DNA of 64,000 nt from positions 7,874,001-7,938,000 of the forward strand of contig JBHGNT010000015.1 of NCBI GenBank assembly GCA_043228905.1. The letters are read 5' to 3'. This stretch comes from Azolla caroliniana (taxonomy: Eukaryota > Polypodiophyta). Positions 41,646 through 51,420 of the stretch are shown here, one piece after another. The position numbers and the translations under genes were made by a program. The notes beneath the pieces are model-generated. The model did not search any database. It worked only from the letters and a program-made list of their open reading frames with translations, and was not told the DNA's origin. Each line of letters starts with the position of its first letter. Within the stretch, counting starts at the first letter, position 1.

Positions 41646-41795
41646 GTTGTGAGGTTTCATGTTGAAGAGTAAAGACCAAGTGTTGTCGGTCTTTAAGGAG
41701 CTTCAGGCCAAGGCTGAGAGAGAATCTAGACAAAAGCTAAAGGTTGTCCAGAAAGACAATGGTGGTAAGTACAGAGGCCAATCTGAGTTGTATTG
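41646..41795 (+). pseudogene. Copia G integrase core, segment between H and the solo LTR
   Basis: LKSKDQVLSVFKELQAKAER, ESRQKLKVVQKDNGGKYRGQ, SELY. It holds the second catalytic Asp region of copia integrase (here DNGGKY) and stops at the TATTG target site of the solo LTR. Confidence 0.85.
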
Positions 41796-42439
41796 TGATA
41801 GGAATACACGCTCCCTAAGCACAACGCTCGGCCACAACCGAGTCTAGGATCAAACACAGAAAACGGGTAATGAACGCACGACATAGTAAAGAGAAGAGTA
41901 CACAGGATGTTAATGTGGAAAACCCAAACTAGGGAAAAAACCACAGCAGCCCACAGACTGCAAACTATCACTATATCACAATGTACAATAGTAAAGCACC
42001 GAGGCAACGACCTCGAGCTTGCTATCTTCGCCACAAGCGGCGGTTACAACTGAGGCAATGACCTCTTCCTCTCTCTCTCTCTCTCTGTACACAGTTACGC
42101 ACTGAAATCTTCCACCAACAATAATGACAACTACTATCCAACTAAGTTTGCCCTAAGCCATATTTATACTAATATGACTTTTCGGCTATTTACAAATATA
42201 GCCCCGATGGACTCTCAAAAAACATATTTATGAATATGTCCCTTCATCCGGTGAGCACTTCTCATCGGGCCTTCACCATCCGGCTCTTGCCGGGTACTCG
42301 TCATCCGGTTCTCACCGGGTCTTCCGTAGCCGGGTACTCCACATCTGGTTCTCACCGGGTCTTCCGAAGCTAGGTACACCACATCCGGATTCGGCACTAT
42401 TCTTCTCAATTCCCATCCGGAGGGACCTGTTTCCTAACA
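41796..42439 (-). repeat. Solo LTR with TSD TATTG
   Basis: 644 bp, minus-strand orientation (TGTTAGGAAACAGG...TTCCTATCA), flanked by perfect TATTG duplicates at 41791-41795 and 42440-42444. The integrase reading frame of G is continuous across it. It has a CT microsatellite near 42070-42088. Fragments of the same LTR family occur at 12963-13018 and 17195-17397. Solo LTRs arise by recombination between the two LTRs of a full element. Confidence 0.93.
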
Positions 42440-43181
42440 TATTGCAAGAGTCAAGGTATCAAATTTGAGTATATAGTTCCAAAGACACCTGGGCTGAATG
42501 GTCTCGTAGAGAAGATGAATAGCACCATAATGGAAAGGGTGAGGAGCATGCTATCACATGCAAAATTGCCGAAGTCGTATTGGGTTGACACAATGATCAC
42601 GACTATTTATGTCATAAATAGGTCCCCCTTAGAACTCTAAATGGTAATGTCCCAAAGAGGGTGTGGACAAGAATAAATGTCTCTTACCAGCACTTGAGGG
42701 TGTTTGGATGCATGGCTTATATGCATGTTGCAAAAGATTAGAGGTCAAAGATGGATAACAAGTCCAATCGATGCATATTCTTGGGGTACTCAGAAGATGA
42801 GTTCGGCTACAAGTTGTGGGATCTCCTTGACAAGAAAGTGGTGAGGAGCCATGATATTGTGTTTATGGAAAACAAGACGATAGAAGACTGGAAGCAATAA
42901 ACAACCCAGGTCGTCTTCTGAGCTAGCTATCCTTATGGATTCTAACTTGCCGACTCCAACCCCATAGAGCCGGCCGACATACAAGATCCGGCAGAGATAG
43001 CCGAATTTGAATAAGTAGATGGAGCCAAACCTGGTCCGATAGATACAACCAAAAGTGAGCCTCTTGCTGAAGAAAGAAGATAACTATTCGGACAAAGAAA
43101 GGCTTCCTCTCGATATCCGGGTACTGAAAATATTTTGCTGACTCATGAAGGTGAGCTAGAGTGTTTTGAAGAAGCCATGTC
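42440..43181 (+). pseudogene. Copia G integrase C-terminus and linker
   Basis: CKSQGIKFEYIVPKTPGLNG, VEKMNSTIMERVRSMLSHAK (catalytic Glu), SYQHLRVFGCMAYMHVAKD, then stop, RCIFLGYSEDEFGYKLWDLL, VRSHDIVFMENKTIEDW and a linker with further stops, ending in LECFEEAMSDA. At that point the sequence switches to opposite-strand copia RNase H. Confidence 0.85.
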
Positions 43182-43480
43182 AGATGCGGCTATATACTCG
43201 GCCACTATTGTCGAGAGTGTCATGTAGTCCTGTAACTTCGACCTCCATGATATGGCACTGCCATTGTAGGGGAAGACATAACCTAATCTGGATTTCCAAT
43301 TTTTAGGGTTGCCGGCATAATCAGAATCCTTATATCCTTCGACTTCAGTTGGCTTGTCCGATCCGAAAGTAAGTTGCAAATCTTTAGTGTCGCGTAGGTA
43401 CTAGAATATCTTGCTCACAGCTTCCCAGTGCTTCTGTCTGAGTTCTTGAGCTTTCCAATCTTTGCTTTATCGTTTCTAAT
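43182..43480 (-). pseudogene. Copia J RNase H fragment
   Basis: Reading leftward from the I insertion: KHWEAVSKIF*YLRDTKDL, LTFGSDKPTEVEGYKDSDYA (RNase H start), LSTIVAEYIAASDM (catalytic Glu). The part joining it to the RT active site is deleted. The left end meets copia G in opposite orientation. Confidence 0.82.
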
Positions 43481-43524
43481 TGTAAACGTAAGTGTTTGCG
43501 GAAGCGTAAATCAGAGAACAACAC

Positions 43525-43564
<40 letters not shown>

Positions 43565-43895
43565 CGAGAGAGACAGAGAGAGCAGAACACAATTTCACTC
43601 ACTACACACTGTGCTAAGTAGCACTATTTATACAAGTCCTCTTGGGACTGACAGAAGTACCATGTACTTCAATGCTCACACGAGCATCTGACACTTACTA
43701 CGAGACTATAGCTACCTAGTAGTCTATCCTATACAAGGCTTCCGATTGGACTGCCGGTTATGGATTGCACCCGGCCTCCACTGCTTGCCGGTTCGGTTGC
43801 TCACCGTCATACTAATCCGTTTCGCCCGATCCATCTCGCTTACCGGCTCCGGCTTATTCAGCCGATCCGGCTCCGGTTGAGCTTGCCGCTCAACA
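43481..43895 (-). repeat. 3' LTR of copia I
   Basis: 415 bp. On the element strand it runs TGTTGAGCGG...TTTACA. A GA/CT microsatellite sits at about 43527-43585. Confidence 0.93.
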
Positions 43896-43907
43896 CTCCC
43901 CCTCAAG
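43896..43907 (-). promoter_or_regulatory. Polypurine tract of copia I
   Basis: The minus strand reads CTTGAGGGGGAG directly before the 3' LTR, matching the tract of copia A. Confidence 0.88.
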
Positions 43908-43991
43908 ATCAACCTGAGGTGGGGTCGTAGTGTCGACCTCTGTGGCACTCGGTTCTTCCAACCGATTTCTCCTGGCGTCACTCCGCCTTGC

Positions 43992-44921
43992 TCACGCTCC
44001 TCGTCCGGTCTGGTCCCGTTTGCCGCGACCCCTTTGGTTCTGCGCGCCTCGACCCTCTCGGTCGGTATGTCTGCTCAATCGGCCCATCTCAGCAGTCACG
44101 TTGCTGTGACTCCAGTGCTTGCCGATCCATCGGTTCTCCCACGATGGCATCGACTTCCGCTGTGTCCATGTCCCCTTGGCCTTCAGTCGATCCGTCTCAT
44201 CCGGATCCATCTGTTGATCCGAGTCAGCTGTCTCCGACTCGTTCCAGCTCTTGTCCGAATCGGTACACTCCGATTCGACTTCCGGCGTCAGGCCTCTCAC
44301 CACATCGGACCACTTCCGAGTCTTGGCCTTCTCCATGCTTCCCTCGGCTTCTTCAGCCGGTGAACCGAAATCGAATTCTTCATTCGACTCCGCATCATGC
44401 TCAGTATCGTCGTGATGGCCTCCGCACAGCATGCACTTCTCTTCCTGAGTGCACAACTCTTCTTCACAGCCGCTTGCTCTGACCTGTTCGGATGTGTCGA
44501 CTTCCTTCATCGACTCGGCTTCCTTCATCTTCTTGTCTCCTCTTCTTCCGGCTCTCCTCTTACCGACAGGTTCAACAGTTTTTTGGCCTTTGCCCGTTTC
44601 AGTAGAGAGTTTGCCCTTGCTTCTCCCCCTCAAGTGCGGCATGTCGAGATGCTGAATACCAAGCATGTCGGTAAAGTGCTGCAACTTGTCCGATCCGAGC
44701 GGCTTGGTGAAGATGTCGGCAACTTGCCGATCCGTATGAACATACCGTAGGTCAACTTCACCGCTCAGGACCCGCTCACGCACGAAGTGGTAGTGCACCT
44801 CGATGTGCTTTGTGCGAGCATGGAACACAGGGTTCCTGGCGAGCTGCAGGCTGCTCATGTTATTGCAGTAAATCGGGATCGGGGTTGGTACCTCGATCCG
44901 CAAGTCTCGCAGCAATCGCTG
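43992..44921 (-). pseudogene. Copia I RNase H end with long charged C-terminal extension
   Basis: The frame is the continuation of the RT/RNase H ORF after a TAG at 44922-44924 (expected Trp). The first 85 residues finish RNase H (IYCNNMSSLQLARNPVFHAR, HTDRQVADIFTKPLGSDKLQ). Copia Pol normally ends within about 30 residues of that point. Here about 220 more follow. They comprise a basic part (GKRRAGRRGDKKMKEAE), a Cys/His cluster (CMLCGGHHDDTEH), a long acidic part rich in Glu/Asp/Ser, and a basic Arg/Gly end. No known domain is recognised. The Cys/His cluster could bind metal. Confidence 0.75.
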
Positions 44922-44924
44922 AAG

Positions 44925-46397
44925 CTAGATGGCTTCACAAGTGGCAACGGTAACGGCCCGGTACTCAGCCTCAGTGCTTGACAAAGCCACTGTGGGCTGC
45001 TTCTTGCTACTCCACGCAACGGCCGCGCTACCTATGGAGAACATGTATTCAGAAGTGGAGCGGCGATCAGATGCATCGCCGGCCCAGTCAGCATCTGTGT
45101 AACCGACGAGCTCTTCGGGTATACCTCGCCAGTATAGCAGTCCCCGGTCCTTAGTATCGCTGACATACCGTAATATTCGTTGCGCGCACTGAAGGTGCTC
45201 CATGGTCGGCTTCTGCATGAACTGGCTCACCATGCCGACCGGATAGCTGATGTCGGGTCGGGTGATGGTTAAGTAGATCAGGCTTCCGACAACCTGTCGG
45301 AACCGTTTCTCATTGCAGGCCGGTCCGGAGTTGGGACGGAGCTTTTGGTTCCGGTCCAGGGGTGTGGAGACAGGTCGACAATCCGTCATGCCGAACTTAT
45401 ATAGCATATTCAACACGTAATGTCGTTGTGAGAGCAATATGCCGTCGGGGGTCCGGATCACTTCGATCCCAAGAAAATAATGAAGGTCCCCCAGGTCCTT
45501 CATTTCGAATGCGTCCGACAACTGGGACTTGACGCGGTTGATTTCGGGAAGACCCGGTCCGGTGATGACTAAATCATCCACATACAAGAGTATACATACC
45601 GGACCGTCAGAGCCTTGCCGGATGAACAACGAAGAGTCCGACTTAGAGACAGCAAACCCCAGCTTACGCAACCGGTGCGTGATCTTCGCGTTCCACGCTC
45701 GGGGGGCTTGCTTCAAGCCGTAAAGCAACTTCTTCAGTCGGCATACCGCTGACTTGTTCATCTCCGAGTGAAATCCGGGGGGCTGAGTCATAAAGACTTC
45801 TTCTTCAAGCTCTCCTTGAAGGAAGGAGTTCTTCACATCCATCTGGTGAAGATGCCACCCCCTTGCCGCAGCAACCGCCAGTACCACACGAACCGTCGTC
45901 ATCTTCGCCACAGGAGTGAAGGTCTCGTCGTAGTCGATTCCGTGGGTCTGCGCGTATCCCTTCGCCACTAACCGGGCTTTGTACCGGTTAACAGAACCGT
46001 CGGCATTGTACTTGACCTTGTACACCCACTTGCATCCGATCGGTTTACAGTGACGCGGAGGATCAACTAGGTCCCAAGTTTCGTTGGCATCGAGTGCCCG
46101 CATTTCTTCGTCCATAGCGACACGCCAATTTGCGTCCTTTGCCGCTTCTGCGTAGCTCTCCAGCTCATGCACTTCTGTCACCTTAGTCATGTACGCATAA
46201 TGAGGCGCTATGTATTCATTGTACCCGTACCGCATGACGGGATCCTTCTGGCGGGTTGATCGGCGCAACACACCGTCACCTGATTTGAGGCCCTTCTTGG
46301 CCAGTTCGGTCTTCGTTGCTGAAGATCCGCCTTTCTCCTTTCCGGAGTCGGATACGCACCGATCCGACTCATCGTTGCCGGTTTCGAATTCCGGCAT
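44925..46397 (-). pseudogene. Copia I reverse transcriptase and RNase H
   Basis: 490 codons open. RT: NETWDLVDPP, GCKWVYKVKYNADGSVNRYK, MDVKNSFLQGELEEEVFMTQ, KKLLYGLKQAPRAWNAKITH, active site ILLYVDDLVITGPG (about 45615-45575), DLGDLHYFLGIEVI. RNase H: YTDADWAGDASDRRSTSEYM and SSTEAEYRAVTVATCEAI. It is stopped by TAG at 44922 where copia elements have Trp. All catalytic Asp residues of RT are present. Only the stop, and the frameshift from the linker upstream, prevent one continuous Pol. Confidence 0.92.
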
Positions 46398-47032
46398 CTT
46401 CCTCTTCCCTTCTCTTTGCGCGTGAACCGTTTCCTCGGTTCCTTGCGCGGGGAGAGCACGGCAGAGTCTCCACCACTTGCCGTCTCTTCATCCGACTGGT
46501 CCAACTGACTGATCAGTCGCTCGTTCGGTCCACTCAACCATAACGATTCCGGACTCTCATCTTGAGTCCCGGCTTCATCATCCTCTGCCAGGGCTGATTC
46601 AGGCTCACTGGCCTGATCTTCCGGCATTCGGTCGGGATCGGAAGTCGGAGTCGGTACGGAGTACCAGGATGCCGATTCATCGAACTCAACATCCCGGCTA
46701 ACTCGGACTTCCTTCGTCCGGGGGTTATAGCACTTATACCCCTTTTGCTCTTGAGCATAGCCGACTAGGATGCATTTTTCCGATTTTGCATCCAGCTTTC
46801 TCTGCTTCGGATCCGGCACATGCACATACGCTATGCTGCCGAATATCCGAAGGTGTCTTAAGTTCGGCTTGTGCCTGAAATACAGCTCATGAGCTGACAC
46901 CTTGTCACTAATGCGGTTTTGTATGTAGACGGCCGTCCGGACCGCCTTCGCCCAGAAGAACCGGGGCATGCTCTTCTCCTCTAGCATTGCCCTTGCCGCT
47001 TCGACGAGTGTCCGGTTCTTCCTTTCGGCCAC
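46208..47032 (-). pseudogene. Copia I integrase C-terminal half and linker
   Basis: AERKNRTLVEAARAMLEEKS (catalytic Glu), FGSIAYVHVPDPKQRKLDAK, CILVGYAQEQKGYKCYNPRT, VRVSRDVEFDESASWY, then an acidic linker and a basic stretch KEPRKRFTRKEKG. The frame slips at about 46390, where the RT frame begins. Confidence 0.88.
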
Positions 47033-47083
47033 ACCGTTTTGCTCCGGTGTGTATCTGCAGCTGAACTCTCGCCGAATTCCCTT

Positions 47084-47977
47084 CTACTGCAGATAACTAG
47101 TTAATTGGCCGGAAAAATATTCCTTTCCGCCGTCCGACCGAAGGCATTTGATCTTCCTCTCCGATTCCCATTCCACCATCTTTTGGAGGCTCCGGAAACA
47201 GTCAAAGACTTCGCTCTTCCGCTCAATGAGGTAGATCCAAGTATGTCGAGTATAGTCGTCGATGAAGGAGACGAAGTTCCGGCTCCCGCCAAGGCTTACA
47301 CTTTGTGCCGGTCCCCACACATCCGAATGGATGAGATCGAGCTTGTTACGGCTCCGGTTCCGTTCGGTGGGGAATGGAAGCCGGTGTTGCTGCCCAAGTT
47401 GGTAGGCTTCACAAATTTCGGCTCTCCGGCCACTGAACTTCGGCAAACCGACAACGACTTGTTTCGTTTGCAGGTCTTGAAGCCTCCGGTAGTTGACGTG
47501 GCCTATCCGCTTGTGCCACAGGTCGATGTCCGACTCGAACTTCTGTCGATTCGCGAACAAAGCGGTGCCAAAGTCATTGGTGTTGAGGATAAACATCCTC
47601 CCGTCTCTGCGCCCTTGCGCAATGACTTAGCCCTCATCCTCAATGAAGCACCCGAGGTGCGTAAACCGCACCTGCATCCCCTGGTCGACAATCTGACCGA
47701 CGGACACCAGGTTCTTCGTGATTGTCGGAACGTGTAATACGTTCATCAGCTTCCCTTTCTGTCCGACGTGGCTTAGAGGGACTTCTCCGACGTGCACGAT
47801 TGGGTGAGGAGTGTCGTCTCCGGTTTCGACTACTCTTGGTTGATCCGGTTTCTCCAGAAAGGAGAACCACTCTTTGTGGCTCGTCATGTGGTTCGACGCG
47901 CCGGAATCAACATACCACACTTCCTCCATTTTGGAAGTGGTCTTCTTCATTGAGTTTGCCTTGTGATTCATCACCAA
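47084..47977 (-). pseudogene. Copia I protease and integrase N-terminal half
   Basis: Protease: VWYVDSGASNHMTSHKEWFS (about 47925-47866), open to a stop at 47627. Pre-integrase and zinc site: DLWHKRIGHVNYRRL then EICEAYQLGQQHRLPF, where the first Cys of the usual CxxC is kept and the second is Tyr. Core: LIHSDVWGP, FVSFIDDYTRHTWIYLIERK and RSDGGKEYFSGQL. It ends with TAG at 47084 in front of RREFSCRYTPEQNGVAERKN. Confidence 0.87.
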
Positions 47978-48040
47978 GGCTGGCCCCTTACCGACCTTTC
48001 CGGTTCCGGATCCTCCTGATCCGTTTGCGTAGTGCGAGTT

Positions 48041-48934
48041 TTACCGGCCATCCTTACCGGTATTGCCAGATCCGGATTTATCCGAATCCGCACGCTTTCT
48101 CCAGCACTCGCTTTCCCTGTGGCCTTTTTTGCCACAGTACCAGCATTCTGTAGCGGATTTGTCTTGCCGGCCTCCGGCACCACCTTGACTCCCCCTGCTT
48201 GTGGAAGTCCCAGAACTGTTGTCGACACGCTCATAGTGCCTCCGTTCTTGCTCTTGTCGGCCGCCTCCATTGCGTGCCGACCCACCTCTTCCACCACGCC
48301 CATGGAGCCGATCCATTCCTGTGTACAGCATTCGGCTGTCCGAGGATGCACTGGTAGATGCACTGGCGTAGTTCTCCTCTATAAGGAGCATCGACTGTAA
48401 GTCGAAGAATGAGGGGGTATTCTCCCTTGTACACACCGCAGTCCGGAACGCTCCGAACTTGGACGCTAGGCCTCCGAGACATACCTGCACCATCTCGTCT
48501 TCCTCTACGGTAACATTGATAGAGGCGAGCGAGTCGCAGATCTCCTTTATCCGGCCCGTGTAGTCTGCCACGGACATGTTCTTCTGTCGAACATTGCTCA
48601 ACTCCTGTCTGAGTTGCAGCTTCCGGGCAGTGGTGCTTGCGGCGAAAACCTTTTTCAGGTTCCCCCAAGCATCCTTCGGTGTCTTGGCATCACGGATGTG
48701 GCTGAGCAGCTGATCGCCGACACTGGACGCGAAGCAGTACATCACCCTGCTTGCCGCCTGTTCCCATACCGGGAAGTCCTTGTGTGCCGAGTTTGGCGCC
48801 GCATCATTCGCTCCTTCGACATAACTCCAGTACCCGTGTCCAAGCAGGTACTGGTGCATCTTGTAAGACCAGGATGCGTAGTTGCTCCTGTTGAGCTTCT
48901 CCACCGGGAGCGACGTAGCCATGCCTCTATCCAT
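48041..48934 (-). CDS. Copia I Gag
   Basis: 297 codons from the ATG at 48934, 94 bp inside the 5' LTR. Copia Gag of the UBN2 type: LNRSNYASWSYKMHQYLLGH, WEQAASRVMYCFASSVGDQL, RKLQLRQELSNVRQKNMSVA, SLASINVTVEEDEMVQVCLG. A Gly/Arg-rich segment and a complete zinc knuckle CWYCGKKGHRESEC (about 48155-48110) follow. It looks intact to the point where Pol should follow in frame. Protease is found in another frame about 60 bp on, so a frameshift or programmed slip separates them. It is the reference copy for the broken Gags of A and H. Confidence 0.87.
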   Translation of the reverse strand: MDRGMATSLPVEKLNRSNYASWSYKMHQYLLGHGYWSYVEGANDAAPNSAHKDFPVWEQAASRVMYCFASSVGDQLLSHIRDAKTPKDAWGNLKKVFAASTTARKLQLRQELSNVRQKNMSVADYTGRIKEICDSLASINVTVEEDEMVQVCLGGLASKFGAFRTAVCTRENTPSFFDLQSMLLIEENYASASTSASSDSRMLYTGMDRLHGRGGRGGSARNGGGRQEQERRHYERVDNSSGTSTSRGSQGGAGGRQDKSATECWYCGKKGHRESECWRKRADSDKSGSGNTGKDGR

Positions 48935-49009
48935 GTCTTCTATTGTGTCTGTTTTCGACCTGTTTAGGTTTTCTTCTCAAGAGTAAATGTCTGCAGCAGA
49001 GGTTCTCAA

Positions 49010-49028
49010 CCCTCGCGCTATGATACCA
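49010..49028 (-). promoter_or_regulatory. Primer-binding site of copia I
   Basis: The minus strand reads TGGTATCATAGCGCGAGGG right after the LTR, an initiator-Met type primer site with one change in the first twelve bases. Confidence 0.85.
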
Positions 49029-49483
49029 TGTAAACGTAAGTGTTTGCGGAAGCGTAAAACAGAGAACAACATAGAGACAGAGAGAGAGAGAGAGACAGAG
49101 AGAGAGAGACAGAGAGAGCAGAACACAATTTCAAAATTATATCAAGAGAGAGAGAGAGAGAGAGAGAGAGCAGAATACAATTTCACTCACTACACACTGT
49201 GCTAAGTAGCACTATTTATACAAGTCCTCTTGGGACTGACAGAAGTACCATGTACTTCAATGTTCACACGAGCATCTGACACTTACTACGAGACTATAGC
49301 TACCTAGCAGTCTATCCTATACTAGGCTTCCGATTGGACTGCCGGTTACGGATTGCACCCGGCCTCCACTGCTTGCCGGTTCGGTTGCTCACCGTCATAC
49401 CGATCCGTTTCGCCCGATCCGTCTCGCTTACCGGCTCCGGCTTATTCAGCCGATCCGGCTCCGGTTGAGCTTGTCGCTCAACA
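49029..49483 (-). repeat. 5' LTR of copia I
   Basis: 455 bp. It is longer than the 3' LTR because its GA microsatellites (about 49078-49115 and 49143-49170) are expanded and partly duplicated. Confidence 0.93.
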
Positions 49484-50400
49484 CTAATGATAACCATGTC
49501 ATCAACATATAGAATCAGATAGATCTGGGACTCATCGGCCAATTACCGGATGTACATACATGGGTCAAAGTCCAACCCGTTGTAGCCAAATTGCTAGATG
49601 TAGGTATCAAATTTCTGATACCACATTCTTAGCGCTTGTTTCAAGCCTTAAAGGCTCTTCTTTAGCTCACATACAAGGTGTCCTTTCTCCCCTGTTTCCA
49701 TAAAGCCTGCCGGTTAGGACATGTAGATGTCCTCTTTGATATCTTTGTGTAAAAAAGCAACTTTCACATCTAGCTACTCCAGCTCTAGGTCTTCGGTCTC
49801 TATGACTCCGAGTAGGAGCCAGAGGATCATCATGTTGACTATCGAAGAGAATATCTCATCATTTTTGGGTGTGTGAGGAAGAGTGAGAGACACACAAGAA
49901 GCACACACAAGAAGCTCAAACAAGAAGCACTCACACAAAGAAGGCAATGGCTAGAATAGCTCTCACTATTGATCAATAATACAAACCTAGTAAGAGCTTA
50001 AATATATATCCTAAGTATTAAGTACCACCATATACGAGTGACTCATGTATGTGGTAACATGGGGAAAAAACCTCTAGCCAGCACTAGAGTAAAAAGTGCC
50101 CATGTATAGGGAAAATGGTTCGCATCAAAGCTACTCGAGGAACACGTAAGTGTAACAATCATAGTTGACTCCATGTTCTTGTTTGAATCCTTTCGTGACA
50201 AGTCGAGCTTTGTATTTGGGTCTGTTTGAACCAGATACATATTTGTACCTGTAGAACCACTTGCAGGGCAGCGACTTCCTTGCGGCTGGTAGTTTGACCA
50301 ACTCCCATGTGTCATTCTCTTTGATCGAGTCCATCTCGAATCTCATGGCTTGTAGCCATGTTTCAGCGTCCGGTGCACCAATTTCTTCCTCATAGGATCT
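49484..50400 (-). pseudogene. Copia J reverse transcriptase
   Basis: Starting from the right: IKENDTWELVKLPAARKSLP, CKWFYRYKYVSGSNRPKYKA, LVTKGFKQEHGVNYD. Then comes a 295-bp insertion (49863-50157), then DEIFS, LDVKVAFLHKDIKEDIYM, and LILYVDDMVI next to the I insertion. Stops are scattered throughout. It belongs to a different copia family from A, H and I. Confidence 0.82.
49863..50157 (-). mobile_element. 295-bp LTR-like insertion in copia J, TSD ATCAT
   Basis: It is flanked by ATCAT at 49858-49862 and 50158-50162, and the RT frame of J is continuous without it. On the minus strand it starts TGTTACAC, contains a TATA-like ATATATATTTAAG, and ends CACACCCAAAA. It may be a small solo LTR or TRIM. 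The CA end expected of an LTR lies seven bases inside, so the class is unsettled. Confidence 0.65.
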
Positions 50401-50548
50401 TGGTTAGCCTGCATCGGTCTAGTTGATGTAGTCCAATCCCTACGCATAAAACTCGTTCAGATCTCCTTTGTGCGAGTTTTGTTGGTTCTGATTCTTCGAT
50501 CGGCTCTAGTGTCGGATCAACATTCATTGAACCTTTGTTGTAAAGAGA

Positions 50549-51145
50549 TCAGGGGGGGGGGGGTGATCCGAGTTGGCAATTTTCTTGTGTCAATGTCAGA
50601 TCCACCTCTTCCTCGGGCGTGATTGACCGTGTTGTTGGTGCGTTGGCCGGTTTGGATTGGTCGTTGGTGACTTTAACCAATTGGGCTTTGGTCAATCTTT
50701 TAGCCAATTTGGAGTCGGTTGTTGGACCTTCTGTCGATTTGGATTTGATGGGTGGGTTGTTGGGCGAGTCAACTTCAATAGTTTGTCGGATGGCCAATTC
50801 GGATTCAATGATCGGAATGTCTACTTCTGATTCTTTATCAGGAAGATCAAAAGTGACCTTTTTGCCGATAATCGGATGGGATCGGCTTGAGAGGATTGAG
50901 TCTTCATTGAAGACCACATCATTTCTTGAAATCAATTTCCAGTTAACTAGATCCCATAGCCAATATCTGAATTCCTCATCGGTTCCATATTCGAGAAATA
51001 TAACTTCGTGGAATGGGGCGCCAACTTGGTCCTTTTCTCCCGTAGAATGAATGCATAGGCTTCGGATTCGAATATACGAAGCCGATCGTAGGTTGGCTTG
51101 TTGCTTGACCATAGTGCTTCTAGCACTTGGAGCCGTATTTCTCAT
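50549..51145 (-). pseudogene. Copia J integrase end and linker
   Basis: About 199 codons open. VIFLEYGTDEEFRYWLWDLV and ISRNDVVFNEDSIL are the copia post-core segment, followed by a Pro/Ser/Glu/Lys-rich linker. It ends in a run of 12 G (50552-50563) that encodes terminal prolines. Confidence 0.8.
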
Positions 51146-51420
51146 GGCAATGACAGATTGATTAGGTAAACTACCGTCTGCATTGCTTCGGCCCAGAACT
51201 CCAACTTTCGTTCAGCTTGGTGGAGCATTACCGTCACCCTCTCTTGAATGGTCGGTTTCACCGTTTTGTATCGGGGTCTAGGGAACAGTCTTCTGATGTT
51301 GGATCCCGTTTTTGGTTAGCTATGTCTTGAAGGCTTTAGAGGTGTTCTCATCACCAATGTACGACCGAAACGTCTTCACTTTATGTCTTGGAAAATCAGA
51401 TCTGCAAGTCTTAAATTGAT
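51146..51420 (-). pseudogene. Copia J integrase core
   Basis: Fragments KVKTFRSYIGDENTSKAFKT, LTKNGIQHQKTVP and ERVTVMLHQAERKLEFWAEA match the copia integrase core, with stops. Confidence 0.72.

Larger units (their letters stand above)
17780..43181 (+). mobile_element. Ty1/copia retrotransposon G, fragmented host of nested insertions
   Basis: Pieces of a single plus-strand copia element occur in order. They are LTR 17780-18545, Gag 18549-18959 and 34490-34800, protease 34884-35150, pre-integrase to 35601, integrase 41646-41795 and 42445-42900, and linker to 43181. The pieces are separated by gypsy E, copia H and a solo LTR. Where target duplications flank the insertions (GAACC and TATTG), the coding sequence on the two sides is continuous. 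The 3' half of pol and the 3' LTR are missing after 43181. Confidence 0.8.
43481..49483 (-). mobile_element. Ty1/copia retrotransposon I
   Basis: 6,003 bp with LTRs 43481-43895 and 49029-49483, a perfect target duplication CTAAT (43476-43480 and 49484-49488), primer site, polypurine tract and all pol domains. It interrupts copia J right after its YVDDMVI active site. Gag is open. Pol needs only a few changes (frameshifts near 48040, 47600, 47050 and 46210-46400, and one TAG at 44922). The RT active site is intact. It is the best-preserved copia element here and has a long tail after RNase H. Confidence 0.94.

Noticed and set aside
35597-41650. Target duplication for copia H
   Set aside because: AGGAA on the left is not matched on the right (GTTGT). 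The right LTR end seems altered, so no duplication is claimed.
47105-47737. 210-codon plus-strand frame
   Set aside because: Antisense of copia I protease/integrase. Similar antisense frames appear opposite the same region in A and H.
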